From positions 1 to 24,819 of the forward strand of contig JACQLG010000049.1 of the NCBI GenBank assembly GCA_016204155.1: a stretch of DNA of 24,819 nucleotides. The letters are read 5' to 3'. The stretch is from Candidatus Niyogiibacteriota bacterium. GTDB taxonomy: Bacteria; Patescibacteriota; Minisyncoccia; 1-14-0-10-42-19. The position numbers and the translations under genes were made by a program. Below, one piece after another: positions 13,813-22,140 of the stretch. Within the stretch, counting starts at the first letter, position 1; each line of letters opens with the position of its first letter. The notes under the pieces are model-generated. The model saw only the letters and a list, made by a program, of their open reading frames with translations. It made no database searches and was not told the origin of the DNA.

Positions 13813-14811
13813 CTAAGAAAGATTAATGACGGCAAGACGCAAAATGGTCATCGTAGGTTTACGTAAACCAACTATTGTCCTCGTCTGATGGTGGAATTCA
13901 TCAAGACCCCAATAAAGAACCCGGTCTTTCTGATGATAAGGGAAAAGAAGAGGATTATTATTCGACACCTCTCCGGTAGGCTCCTTCAAAATAAGATGAT
14001 GGTTCACGTTATAAAAAATTGAATTCGCCTTACCGCATCTATAAATATGATGAAAATAATTTTCAATATGTTCTTTCTTCATCTCTCCAAAAGAGCGGAA
14101 ATTAAAACTCATATGGAAAAACCTAGCTGGAAGCAAGTGAGATTGATCAGGTGTCAGCAAATATACGGTATTTATTTGGTCAAAATCTTTTATTTCATGG
14201 GGGTAAATAATTTTTTTATCCGTATAAGTAATAAATTGATATGCGGCATGTCCCAGCATCTCAGGGAGATCAATGATAACATATCGGGCGATTGGAAATT
14301 TTCTAAAACAAAAAATAGCAAATCCGCCTGCGCCTGCGCCGATTTCAAAAATATTCATCGGCTCTTGGGGCATAAAACGCTTGCTTTTCAATTCAAGAAA
14401 TTTAAGGTACCAAAAATAGCGCGACGAGGGAAAAGTTGCTGCGATATCGAGAGAATGTATAAAATCCTGGTATTCTTTATAAACACCACGCGACCACAAA
14501 AAATACAAAGCTCGCACATTCTCATCATGCCACTCACCAAACAATGCGCGTTTCATGCGCGCATACCGAGCCTGCAGGCGCAAAAGGAAAAAACGAATAT
14601 AATCAAATAAAAAAAATGTCCGTCTGTCAGCAAACCCGAATGTGTCATTGCCTTCTTGCCCGCGAACTTTCTTCTTAATACGAGATAACCAGTCCGCTCC
14701 AGATACATCGAATTGATAAAGAGGAATTCGATTTTGCCAAAAATAAGATAGCTTTTTTGATTGCGGGCATATTGTAAGATACGCTTTCAATTTTGCAAAT
14801 CTCGGATCCAT
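13813..14811 (-). CDS. Putative sugar O-methyltransferase
   Basis: A 332-residue protein with a class I SAM-binding motif, NIFEIGAGAGGFAIF, in the middle, a following acidic strand-end motif (YVIIDLPEML), and about 150 helical N-terminal residues rich in aromatic and basic residues. The arrangement matches the 'putative sugar O-methyltransferase' proteins found near sialic acid-type clusters (the NanM-like TIGR family, from memory), which would methylate a glycan or nucleotide-sugar hydroxyl. It sits between a GT2 gene (one base downstream of its stop) and gmhA (13-nt gap), so it is in the same operon. No Shine-Dalgarno sequence. Acceptor unknown; the methyltransferase fold is more certain than the sugar substrate. 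Confidence 0.72.
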   Translation of the reverse strand: MDPRFAKLKAYLTICPQSKKLSYFWQNRIPLYQFDVSGADWLSRIKKKVRGQEGNDTFGFADRRTFFLFDYIRFFLLRLQARYARMKRALFGEWHDENVRALYFLWSRGVYKEYQDFIHSLDIAATFPSSRYFWYLKFLELKSKRFMPQEPMNIFEIGAGAGGFAIFCFRKFPIARYVIIDLPEMLGHAAYQFITYTDKKIIYPHEIKDFDQINTVYLLTPDQSHLLPARFFHMSFNFRSFGEMKKEHIENYFHHIYRCGKANSIFYNVNHHLILKEPTGEVSNNNPLLFPYHQKDRVLYWGLDEFHHQTRTIVGLRKPTMTILRLAVINLS

Positions 14812-14812
14812 A

Positions 14813-15739
14813 CTACGAAACAGATAACGCTTTCATAATTTCCCGAAAGATTCCTCTTTTCCCACTCCATGCAAACAATGCCCAATTGGGCAACTGCAAT
14901 AATTTTCTATGGAGAGGCACCATGCGCGAAGTAAGTACCCACCATCCTATCATACCTACATAGCGAGTATATGCGAAAGGCACATAATACATCTTTCCGA
15001 TTTGCTGACCCGCATAACGTACGCGCGAAGACACTCTGTTGTATTGTTTGAGAAATACGCGCTCTGGCACTGAGAAAAACGGGGTTGCGAGTGCGATTTC
15101 TGCCATGACTACTCTATCCCAACGTAAGCAACGCGGCGCTGGGCGCGAAAAAATTTTCCGTAAAAAAGGCGTGCGGAAAAGTCCATACAAATAAATATGG
15201 AGAGGCGCATCAAAAAGAATTTTTTTATGGACTGCGAGATGATTCTGACACGTACAATCAAGATCGTTTTGCAGAATAATCCTGTCTTTGGGCGAACCGT
15301 CATCATAAAATCGGTCAAACGAACCCATCGCAACATGATACTGAGGATTTTTTTCAAGCGGTTCAATCAACTTTTCAATAAAATGCGGCTCCCAGATATC
15401 ATCGTCAGAGGCAAGCATAAAATATTTTCCTTTCGCCGCTCTTAACACAAAATAAATATTTGCGAGCTGGCCCTGATTTTTTTCATGGCGAATATAGCGG
15501 ATACGATTATCCCTATCCGCATATTCCTTACAGATGAGAGATGTTTCATCTATTGAACCGTCATCAGCGATGATCAATTCAAAATGCGGATAGGTCTGCA
15601 CTAAAAGCGAACCTATCGCGCGCCTAAACCACGCTTCGCGCGGCGAGACGTTATAGACAGGCAGACCGATTGTTACTAAAGCGTCTTTCATATACATTTT
15701 GTATGATATATTCTTTCGGACATCGTTTTTAGTTGACAT
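14813..15739 (-). CDS. Glycosyltransferase family 2 (GT-A), paralogue A
   Basis: A GT-A glycosyltransferase of 308 residues from the longest start. Motifs are IGLPVYN, then ELIIADDGSIDET for the nucleotide, and a DxD-type ASDDDIWEP. The C-terminal half has DRVVMAEIALAT, shared with the GT2 at 20462-21370, so the two genes are paralogues. The start is uncertain. The outermost ATG (15739) lies inside the plus-strand consensus promoter at 15733-15761; an ATG at 15697 would give an N-terminus like that of the paralogue and avoid this overlap. It is the first gene of the operon leading to gmhA. Donor and acceptor cannot be assigned. Confidence 0.9.
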   Translation of the reverse strand: MSTKNDVRKNISYKMYMKDALVTIGLPVYNVSPREAWFRRAIGSLLVQTYPHFELIIADDGSIDETSLICKEYADRDNRIRYIRHEKNQGQLANIYFVLRAAKGKYFMLASDDDIWEPHFIEKLIEPLEKNPQYHVAMGSFDRFYDDGSPKDRIILQNDLDCTCQNHLAVHKKILFDAPLHIYLYGLFRTPFLRKIFSRPAPRCLRWDRVVMAEIALATPFFSVPERVFLKQYNRVSSRVRYAGQQIGKMYYVPFAYTRYVGMIGWWVLTSRMVPLHRKLLQLPNWALFAWSGKRGIFREIMKALSVS

Positions 15740-15761
15740 AAACCACTATCAAAGGTATAAT
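15733..15761 (+). promoter_or_regulatory. Perfect consensus sigma70-type promoter of the DUF218/SemiSWEET pair
   Basis: TTGACA (15733-15738), exactly 17 bp, TATAAT (15756-15761). The predicted start near 15768 leaves a leader of about 57 nt before GTG 15825. It overlaps the outermost possible start codon of the divergent GT2 gene. Confidence 0.85.
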
Positions 15762-15824
15762 AGCATAAATTGAAAATTGAATACCATTGTAAATCGCATT
15801 CAAAAAGAAATATGGAGGTAAAAA

Positions 15825-16502
15825 GTGGAAACACAAGAAATATTATTTGAGCAGGATGCCAAGTATTTTATCGATCTGCACAAAGCGACGCTCCTTGCGT
15901 CATATGACAACATACCAAAAGCAGCAGATGTAATCTATGTCTTCGGAAGAACAGAAAGCGACAGCGAAGAAGTGCTATCATTCTGTAATTTTCTCTACCA
16001 ATTAGGATCATATAATAACATCCTGATCCCCGGGGGAGAAAAAGGATTTCACGGATTTGCAGGATTTCAAGAGTGGAAAAATAAATTAATACACTATGGC
16101 ATACCGGAAGAAAAAATCATGAAAACCACGCCCACTCGTCATACGCATGAGGAAGCGGAATTCATCATCAAAGAAACAAAAAGGCGGGAATGGAAAACAA
16201 TTATCTTTATCGCTCATGCCCACCAGATCCTTCGCTGTTTCCTGGACCTTGTTAATTCTTTTCAGAACGAATATAGCAACAAAGAAGGTGCCTATCATGA
16301 TTTCGTATGGCTACACGCTGCATGCCCTCGTAATACCGACTGGCGGAGAATCGTATACGGGAACCAAGGAGAAAAGAAGATGCTCCGTCAAGATCATATA
16401 TATGAAGAATTGATCCGAATCCCAAAATACCAAGCAAAGGGAGATCTCGCATCATTTTCTGACTTTTTTAAATACCTCACAACAAGGGAAACGAAGAAAT
16501 AG
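15825..16502 (+). CDS. YdcF/SanA-like DUF218 protein
   Basis: A 225-residue protein with the DUF218 fold: ADVIYVFGR at the start of the Rossmann-like core, ILIPGGEKG, TPTRHTHEEAEF and IIFIAHAHQILR. The family includes E. coli YdcF and SanA/ElyC, linked to envelope maintenance, but the biochemical activity is not established. No signal peptide or membrane segment is present, unlike SanA/ElyC, so it looks cytoplasmic. It starts with GTG, with GGAGG six bases upstream and a consensus promoter. The 12-nt gap to the following SemiSWEET-like gene shows a two-gene operon transcribed against the flanking glycan operons. Confidence 0.85.
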   Translation: METQEILFEQDAKYFIDLHKATLLASYDNIPKAADVIYVFGRTESDSEEVLSFCNFLYQLGSYNNILIPGGEKGFHGFAGFQEWKNKLIHYGIPEEKIMKTTPTRHTHEEAEFIIKETKRREWKTIIFIAHAHQILRCFLDLVNSFQNEYSNKEGAYHDFVWLHAACPRNTDWRRIVYGNQGEKKMLRQDHIYEELIRIPKYQAKGDLASFSDFFKYLTTRETKK

Positions 16503-16514
16503 GAGGGAAGACAA

Positions 16515-16772
16515 TTGAAAAAAAATCAGACAATGATAGAAACACTTGGCTGGATAGCATTAATCGCGGCTATACTTTTGTGGTTTGCATTTATTGATCA
16601 AATACGTTTAAATCTGGAAGGTCAAAAAGGATCGCTGATCATACCGATAGTGGTTGTAGTAAACTGTTTATTATGGACAGCATTTGGAATAGGGAAAAGA
16701 AATTGGCAACTTGTTGCCGCTAATGCTCTTGGAATAGTCATAGGCGCGGTAACAGCGTTTACAGCAATATGA
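16515..16772 (+). CDS. SemiSWEET-like three-helix membrane protein
   Basis: An 85-residue protein with three hydrophobic segments at about 9-29, 39-58 and 66-84. WTAFGIG at the end of the second helix and AANALGIVIG in the third match the bacterial SemiSWEET/MtN3 pattern, in which the asparagine lines the sugar site. SemiSWEETs are homodimeric sugar uniporters. The usual proline-glutamine of the first helix is here Asp-Gln (FIDQI), so the match is not perfect. It starts with TTG; AGGAGGG ends seven bases before it, which favours this start over an ATG at 16533. It is second in the operon after the DUF218 gene and is followed by a terminator. Transport of a mono- or disaccharide is likely but untested. 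Confidence 0.75.
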   Translation: MKKNQTMIETLGWIALIAAILLWFAFIDQIRLNLEGQKGSLIIPIVVVVNCLLWTAFGIGKRNWQLVAANALGIVIGAVTAFTAI

Positions 16773-16778
16773 AATTTC

Positions 16779-16806
16779 AAAGAGGGCCAAAAGCCTTCTT
16801 TTTATA
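16779..16806. terminator. Terminator between convergent operons
   Basis: AAAGAGGGC and GCCTTCTTT form a 9-bp stem with one G-T pair and a 5-nt loop, followed on the plus strand by TTTTTAT. It ends the SemiSWEET operon and overlaps the 3' end of the minus-strand operon; it is clearly stronger on the plus strand. Confidence 0.75.
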
Positions 16807-17845
16807 TTTCCCGAAACTTCTTGCCTTCCTCGGTTTCAAAAAACTTTTTGTACCATTTATCTCCATAGTAGATATCATTATGGGGATTATGATCTTTCTC
16901 ATGTTCAAAACGGCTCCACATTTCAAATAATGCTTCTCTCATTGTGCGCGACGGATGGAAACCGAATGTCTCTTTGAACAATGACGTGTCCACTTTGTAA
17001 TTGCGCGCAATACCGTACGATTTTACATCAAGCGAAATATCAATTCCTTTTTCTTTTTTAAGCGTATCGCGCACGAATCGCGCGAGCTCGCCGATATTCC
17101 AATTTTGGTCCGCAATATTAAAAATTTTCCCTCCAATTTTCTCTGCTGGCAATTCAAGCGCTTTAATATAAATGTTCACAACATCCGCAATGTCAATCAT
17201 CGGCCGCCATATTTCTCCTCCCGCATCAATCGTAAGACATTTTTTATAAAATGCGTCTTTCGCAAACGAATTCAAAACTAAATCGTAGCGCATGCGAGGA
17301 GAGGAGCCATACAGCGTTCCCTTTCGTAAAATAATCGGATGGAATGAGGAATCGACAAGACCGAGAAGCGCCTGCTCTCCACATCGTTTTGTAAGCGAAT
17401 AGGCAGAAATGGGATTTACCTCTTCTGTTTCCTTATATAAGGGCGGCTCAAGCGGCGTATGGAATGTAAAATACACAGAACATGTTGAAGCATATAGAAA
17501 ACGCTCTACTCCTTTTTTCTTCGCGGTACTCGCAAGACGCTCCGCAACGATATGATTAAGCATATCAGTAAGGCGCGGATCATATTGCGCGGTGGGTTCC
17601 GTCGAAAACCCCGCTAAATGGATTACTGCAAAAATACCATCAAACAGCGAATCACCTATATCTCGCATATCTCCTTTTATCAATTCAATCCGATTACTTA
17701 CAGGTGCAAGCGGTGAAGCTCCAAATATAAGCGCATCAACGACGCGCACTGCATATCCGCGTGCAAGCAAAGCCGGAACGAGCGCGCTTCCGACATAGCC
17801 CGCGCCTCCGGTAACCAAAATACGCTTTTTTTCATCTTGCGCCAT
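16802..17845 (-). CDS. NAD-dependent sugar epimerase/dehydratase (extended SDR)
   Basis: A 347-residue extended SDR. The Rossmann motif is VTGGAGYVGS (11-20). The active site has serines near 120-123 (YASTCSVYF) and the Y-x3-K pair Tyr149/Lys153 in YSLTK. It acts on a cytoplasmic NDP-sugar. The C-terminus is charged and aromatic (YYGDKWYKKFFETEEGKK). It is the last gene of its operon, three bases after the C-methyltransferase. The pair suggests synthesis of a branched or deoxy NDP-sugar (inference). It is not a close copy of the epimerase at 227-1213. The precise reaction (epimerase, reductase or dehydratase) is undetermined. Confidence 0.87.
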   Translation of the reverse strand: MAQDEKKRILVTGGAGYVGSALVPALLARGYAVRVVDALIFGASPLAPVSNRIELIKGDMRDIGDSLFDGIFAVIHLAGFSTEPTAQYDPRLTDMLNHIVAERLASTAKKKGVERFLYASTCSVYFTFHTPLEPPLYKETEEVNPISAYSLTKRCGEQALLGLVDSSFHPIILRKGTLYGSSPRMRYDLVLNSFAKDAFYKKCLTIDAGGEIWRPMIDIADVVNIYIKALELPAEKIGGKIFNIADQNWNIGELARFVRDTLKKEKGIDISLDVKSYGIARNYKVDTSLFKETFGFHPSRTMREALFEMWSRFEHEKDHNPHNDIYYGDKWYKKFFETEEGKKFREI

Positions 17846-17848
17846 ATA

Positions 17849-19093
17849 TTATATAATTCGCTCTTTTCCTATAGGAATAATAAATTTCCCTCCGTGCGAC
17901 AAAAAGTCTTTTTCATCCTTCAAAATCGAATCCTTATAATTCCATGCGAGCATAAAATAGTAATCAGGAGGATTGGCGCGCGCTTCTTGTAAATCTCGGA
18001 CCGGAATATGCATACCGGGAGTAAAAAGTCCGATTTTAGACGGCAGTCGTTCTGTCACGGAAGAAAGCGTTTCAGCCCCAATGCCAAAATAATTCAAGAG
18101 CGTATTCCCTTTTGCGGGGGCACCGTATCCTGCAATTGTCTTTTCTTCTTTTTTAAGCTGCCTGCACACCCCGACAACTTCTTTTTTGAGTTCGGTAATG
18201 CGTTCTGCAAGCGCATGATACGTTTCTATCTTATCACATCTCATTTCTTTTTCTTTTTTAAGAAGTTCCGCAATCCGGGAGTTCACAGTATACGCCCCCT
18301 TTCTTGCTGCATATACACGAATAGAATTCCCTTGCACAGGAAATAGTTTTGCGTCGATAATTTCCATCCCGAACTTCCCAAAAAGCTTCGTGAGGGGCGC
18401 GAGCGCAAGATACGACAAATGTTCGTGATAAATCGTGTCAAACGAAAGGTTCTCAAGCATATCGAGCAAATAGGGCGCTTCGAAAATAAATACGCCCCGC
18501 TCTCCGAGAAGAGATTTTACTCCTTTCACTAGATCATGGTGGTCATCAATATGAGCAACAACGTTATTGCCTATGACAACGTCCGCATTCCCGCGGTTGG
18601 CAACAATACGCTTTGCAAGCGCCTCGCTGAAAAATTCAGACAATGTTTCAATCCCCCGCTCATTCGCCACGCGCGCAATATTCTCTGCAGGATCAATACC
18701 TAACACGCGCACGCCTTTTGCCTTCATTGCGCGTAAAAGAATTCCGTCATTGCTTCCGATTTCAACCGCAAAATTATCGGAAGAATCAATAAACCGGTCG
18801 TACACTTCTTCCACATAATCCTCGAAATGTTTTGAAAGCGTAGGCATGGCGGACGAAAAATAAACATAATCACGAAACATAACTTCGGGACTCACGACAT
18901 CAACTAATTGAACCAAATTGCAATCAGTGCAGAAAAAGACGCGGAGCGGATAACGTGGCTCGGATTTTAATAAATCTTCTTTGGAAAGAAATGCATTTGC
19001 AAGCGGATGCGTGCCAAGATCAAGAAATTGTAGGAGATTTTCTCCCTTACACATTCTGCATTGTGTATTTTGTTTTATTGTCTCTTTAGGCAT
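17849..19093 (-). CDS. NDP-sugar C-methyltransferase (TylCIII-like)
   Basis: A 414-residue three-domain SAM enzyme. An N-terminal zinc site has Cys12/Cys15 (CRMC) and Cys55/Cys58 (CTDC). The SAM domain has VEIGSNDGILL and the typical TIYHEHLSYL. The C-terminal domain carries GYGAPAKGNTLLNYF. This is the classic architecture of enzymes that put a methyl group on the C-3 of an NDP-keto-deoxysugar. Start choice: ATG at 19093 overlaps the previous stop by eight bases and places the zinc site near the N-terminus; the 24-codon longer frame lies inside the upstream gene. Together with the neighbouring SDR it implies a branched-chain sugar in the glycan. Confidence 0.9.
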   Translation of the reverse strand: MPKETIKQNTQCRMCKGENLLQFLDLGTHPLANAFLSKEDLLKSEPRYPLRVFFCTDCNLVQLVDVVSPEVMFRDYVYFSSAMPTLSKHFEDYVEEVYDRFIDSSDNFAVEIGSNDGILLRAMKAKGVRVLGIDPAENIARVANERGIETLSEFFSEALAKRIVANRGNADVVIGNNVVAHIDDHHDLVKGVKSLLGERGVFIFEAPYLLDMLENLSFDTIYHEHLSYLALAPLTKLFGKFGMEIIDAKLFPVQGNSIRVYAARKGAYTVNSRIAELLKKEKEMRCDKIETYHALAERITELKKEVVGVCRQLKKEEKTIAGYGAPAKGNTLLNYFGIGAETLSSVTERLPSKIGLFTPGMHIPVRDLQEARANPPDYYFMLAWNYKDSILKDEKDFLSHGGKFIIPIGKERII

Positions 19094-20465
19094 ATGTATT
19101 TTTCTTCTTTTGCGCAACAAGGGCTTCAATTTCATCCGCGGCTTTTTCTGCCGCAGATTGCTCAAGCCCGTGCGGCCGTATAAAACGGTTCATAAAAGAG
19201 ACCCTATCTTCTTTGTGAACATCTTCATTATTCAATAATGGAGTGAGCGCTGCAATAAACTCCTCATCGTTTGCGACGCACGAAAGCGCGTCTGCTTCTG
19301 CCATATGCAAAAAATGTTTTACTTGGCTTTGTGTGCGCGCATAATAGTCGGTCATATATGAAATCACGGGAAGGCCGTTAATAATCGCATCGATCATACC
19401 GCTTGTGTTAATGCCGACAGCCGCTTTTGCATAATGCATTGCATCATAAAAAGCGTCCCGAGCAGATTGCGTTTCGGGCAGTCCGGCTTTTTGCACTTTT
19501 ATGCCCTCTGCTTCTATATTTTGATACACTGCCGTATTGGCAGGATGCGGCCGAACAAGAATATTCATCTTTTGCAAGCGGATATCATTCGCACTGTCCA
19601 AAAGGGCGCGAAGCTTTTGAATAAGCCAAACTTCGTCTTTCGCAATATTTTTTGATGAACCAAGATACAGCAAAAATGGATGCGAGGCATCAAAACCAAA
19701 CTGCGCGCAAAACGCCCCGCGCGACACACTCGGCCGTAAAAGAGAAAACCACTGGTCAAAAAAAGGAGCACCAATGATACGCACATTTTTTTCTGGAATC
19801 CTGTGATAGCGTACTGCCTCATCCGCATGAGCATCATTCCACGCAAGCACTCTATCGGGGACAATATGGATAATTCCTTTTGTTGTAAGATTATCCCACG
19901 ATACAACTACGAGCGCGGTAGGAATGCCTAATGCGCGTCCCGCTTTTGCGTATTCAATATCTGCAGGAGAATTCCTCATATTGCCCGGGGATACGATAAT
20001 CGCGTCGGGATCATACATTTTTATGTTATCTACAATCCGAGAATCGGGAGGCGTTATGTTCTCAATCTGTTGAAGCGCCCAGCCAACAAAAGCGCTGGCT
20101 ACAACACGATTCACAATCGAATAGCGGTTCTGCAGAAACGGACGGAGCCACCTCCGGGTATAACGTGCCCAGCGCAAACGGTAAAAATCCGACTGCGCAT
20201 CCATGAATAAATAATTCCTGTAACTTCGTATTTCTCGCGCGGGAAATAAAATATATCGCCAGAAATCTTTCCTGCTTTCCACCGCATCATACGAAAAACG
20301 CGGAATCTCTTTTTTGACCTTTTCAAAACGGGACAGATTCACATCTCTGCTTCGCCGTTTATCAAAAAACATGCGGACATCATGCCCTCTCCGCGAAAAC
20401 GCCTCCACAATACTCCGATAATAATGAAATTGCGCGGCCCGCTGGATTACGAAAAGAATTTTCAT
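19086..20465 (-). CDS. GT-B-like glycosyl/glycerophosphate transferase, family unclear
   Basis: A 459-residue protein. The N-terminus (MKILFVIQRAAQFHYYRSIV) starts like a GT-B Rossmann domain. The C-terminal half has SWDNLTTKG, RIIGAPFFDQW, ILVRPHPAN and VGINTSGMIDAIINGLPVIS, a pattern shared by CDP-glycerol transferases, capsule synthesis proteins and UDP-GlcNAc 2-epimerase-like folds. It probably transfers a sugar or glycerol phosphate in the cytoplasm. It overlaps the GT2 stop by ATGA upstream and the C-methyltransferase start by eight bases downstream, so it is tightly coupled to both. There are no transmembrane segments. Class assignment is tentative. Confidence 0.72.
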   Translation of the reverse strand: MKILFVIQRAAQFHYYRSIVEAFSRRGHDVRMFFDKRRSRDVNLSRFEKVKKEIPRFSYDAVESRKDFWRYILFPAREIRSYRNYLFMDAQSDFYRLRWARYTRRWLRPFLQNRYSIVNRVVASAFVGWALQQIENITPPDSRIVDNIKMYDPDAIIVSPGNMRNSPADIEYAKAGRALGIPTALVVVSWDNLTTKGIIHIVPDRVLAWNDAHADEAVRYHRIPEKNVRIIGAPFFDQWFSLLRPSVSRGAFCAQFGFDASHPFLLYLGSSKNIAKDEVWLIQKLRALLDSANDIRLQKMNILVRPHPANTAVYQNIEAEGIKVQKAGLPETQSARDAFYDAMHYAKAAVGINTSGMIDAIINGLPVISYMTDYYARTQSQVKHFLHMAEADALSCVANDEEFIAALTPLLNNEDVHKEDRVSFMNRFIRPHGLEQSAAEKAADEIEALVAQKKKNTYA

Positions 20466-21370
20466 ACAAATAATTTTCTTATACCTTTCCCCATCGCAAA
20501 CACAACAGGAAATTCTTTGATAATTCTATAACGTAATTTCCATAAAAACCGGGGATATACAGTGCATGCCGCTTTCAGTTTCCGTTGTACGGGAATATGT
20601 TCGGAAGCCGTGAACCGACGAAATACTTCCCATGCATATCGGGTATATGCTTTTTGTCCGTAATATGGCGTTGCTAATGAATCGCCCGCATAACGATCCG
20701 ATGTTGACTGCCGGTATGTTGTCTTTACATAAAGCTTTTCGGGGATGGAACAAAAACGCGTAGCAAGCGCGATTTCCGCCATCACTACGCGATCATGACG
20801 GATAGATAGGGGAGAATGTTTTGTCAGCATATCTTTTAGAAGAGCGACGTTAAAAAGACCGCATACAAAATATTGAAACGGATTGCCAGGGACAACTGTT
20901 TTATAAAACATATCATACTGACTGAAACGCGCTACATCATTTTTCCCTTCAAAAAGAAAATCTTGGTAGACCGCACCATCTTCATAGACACGCGCAAAAG
21001 AACTCATCGCGACTCCACATTTCGGATGTTGCTCTAATGCAAAGACAAGGCGTTCAATAAATGCAGGCGCCCACCAATCATCATGCGCGCCCCACATAAA
21101 AAATTCGCCTTTTGACTTTTCCACAACAGAACTAAAATTTTCCGCTACTCCCGTATTGGTACGTTGTCGAATATAGATAATGCGATCATCTCTTTTTGCA
21201 TACGCTTCGCATATTGCTTTCGTAGTATCCACGGATGCATTATCAGAAATAATAAGTTCTATATTCTGATACGTTTGCCCGAGCAGCGAATCAAGCGCGC
21301 GTGCAAGAGCTCGCTCCCCGTTATAGACAGGCAGTCCGATACTTACCAATTTTTTTTGATGGAACATCAT
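20462..21370 (-). CDS. Glycosyltransferase family 2 (GT-A), paralogue B
   Basis: A 302-residue GT-A enzyme. IGLPVYNGERAL opens the domain, ELIISDNASVDTT and WGAHDDWW give the nucleotide and metal motifs. The C-terminal part (RHDRVVMAEIALATRFCSIPEK) is shared with the GT2 at 14813-15739 over most of its length, so one arose by duplication of the other or of a common parent. The two active-site motifs differ (GAHDD versus ASDDD), which may reflect different donors. The stop overlaps the next start (ATGA). Either of two consecutive ATG codons may start it. Confidence 0.9.
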   Translation of the reverse strand: MMFHQKKLVSIGLPVYNGERALARALDSLLGQTYQNIELIISDNASVDTTKAICEAYAKRDDRIIYIRQRTNTGVAENFSSVVEKSKGEFFMWGAHDDWWAPAFIERLVFALEQHPKCGVAMSSFARVYEDGAVYQDFLFEGKNDVARFSQYDMFYKTVVPGNPFQYFVCGLFNVALLKDMLTKHSPLSIRHDRVVMAEIALATRFCSIPEKLYVKTTYRQSTSDRYAGDSLATPYYGQKAYTRYAWEVFRRFTASEHIPVQRKLKAACTVYPRFLWKLRYRIIKEFPVVFAMGKGIRKLFV

Positions 21371-21374
21371 ATAT

Positions 21375-22133
21375 TTACGCTATTCTTTTTAGAAAGCCGT
21401 CGGGGCATGACGCAACTAACAATCTGTCACTTATTTCCGTGTCGCTTATAAAGCGCTTGTCCTCGCGCAAGAATTCCTTCACTGCAGTTCTCGGATTATT
21501 CCCCTTTCCCCATGGACGATTCAAAACAGTACCTCTCGGCTGATCTTCGATACCGGTATCTTCAACAACACAGTAGCTTCCAACGCTTACAAGCGGCGCG
21601 TATGCGCGAAGTTCGGCAAGAACGTGATCATGAGTGTGATCGCTATCAAGACGGACAAGCACCCTCTTTTTATTCTTTATCATCCCGACAACTTTTTTTA
21701 TAATTTCATTATTCGTACTTGACCCTTCAAGCATTGTCATTTTTTTAGACAAAGGATGCGCAAGAATTGCTTTTTTATTATGCGGACGAATATCAATATC
21801 TATCCCTATAACATCTCCCCTGTCTATTGCACCGCACATCTCAAGAAGAGCAAGGAGTGAAGCACTTAAGAGAATGGAACCTCCCCACGCGATTCCTGTT
21901 TCAATAATACAATCGGGCTTGACCTCCCATACAATTTCTTGGAATGCATGGATTTCCGTGGGAGTTTGGATAATCGGCATTCCAAGCCAAAAAAGATTAT
22001 AGGGATATTTTGCTTTTATGAGTTCGCCGTGAAGAACCCTTAAAGCCCGCTGGAGGGCCTTCTTATCTCGATACGTATTCGCTCGTTTCTTTATTTCATA
22101 ACGAAACTGTTCTAATGGATCTTGCTGGTGCAT
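21375..22133 (-). CDS. CmcI-type (cephalosporin hydroxylase/rhamnosyl O-methyltransferase family) methyltransferase
   Basis: A protein of about 252 residues of the CmcI family, which despite its name contains sugar O-methyltransferases. Motif I is IIETGIAWGGSILLSAS. VIGIDIDIRPHN binds SAM and metal, followed by LDSDHTHDHV and YCVVEDTGIED, and finally WGKGNNPRTAVKEFL. Start choice: ATG at 22133 lies eight bases after the previous stop codon; a TTG at 22151 would overlap it. No Shine-Dalgarno sequence is seen. It lies among glycosyltransferases, so it probably methylates a sugar hydroxyl of the glycan (inference). Confidence 0.85.
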   Translation of the reverse strand: MHQQDPLEQFRYEIKKRANTYRDKKALQRALRVLHGELIKAKYPYNLFWLGMPIIQTPTEIHAFQEIVWEVKPDCIIETGIAWGGSILLSASLLALLEMCGAIDRGDVIGIDIDIRPHNKKAILAHPLSKKMTMLEGSSTNNEIIKKVVGMIKNKKRVLVRLDSDHTHDHVLAELRAYAPLVSVGSYCVVEDTGIEDQPRGTVLNRPWGKGNNPRTAVKEFLREDKRFISDTEISDRLLVASCPDGFLKRIA

Positions 22134-22140
22134 AAATGAA

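Noticed and set aside
14047..14610. Plus-strand open frame of 187 codons
   Set aside because: Antisense to the putative sugar O-methyltransferase, whose SAM motif is clear; no start signal.
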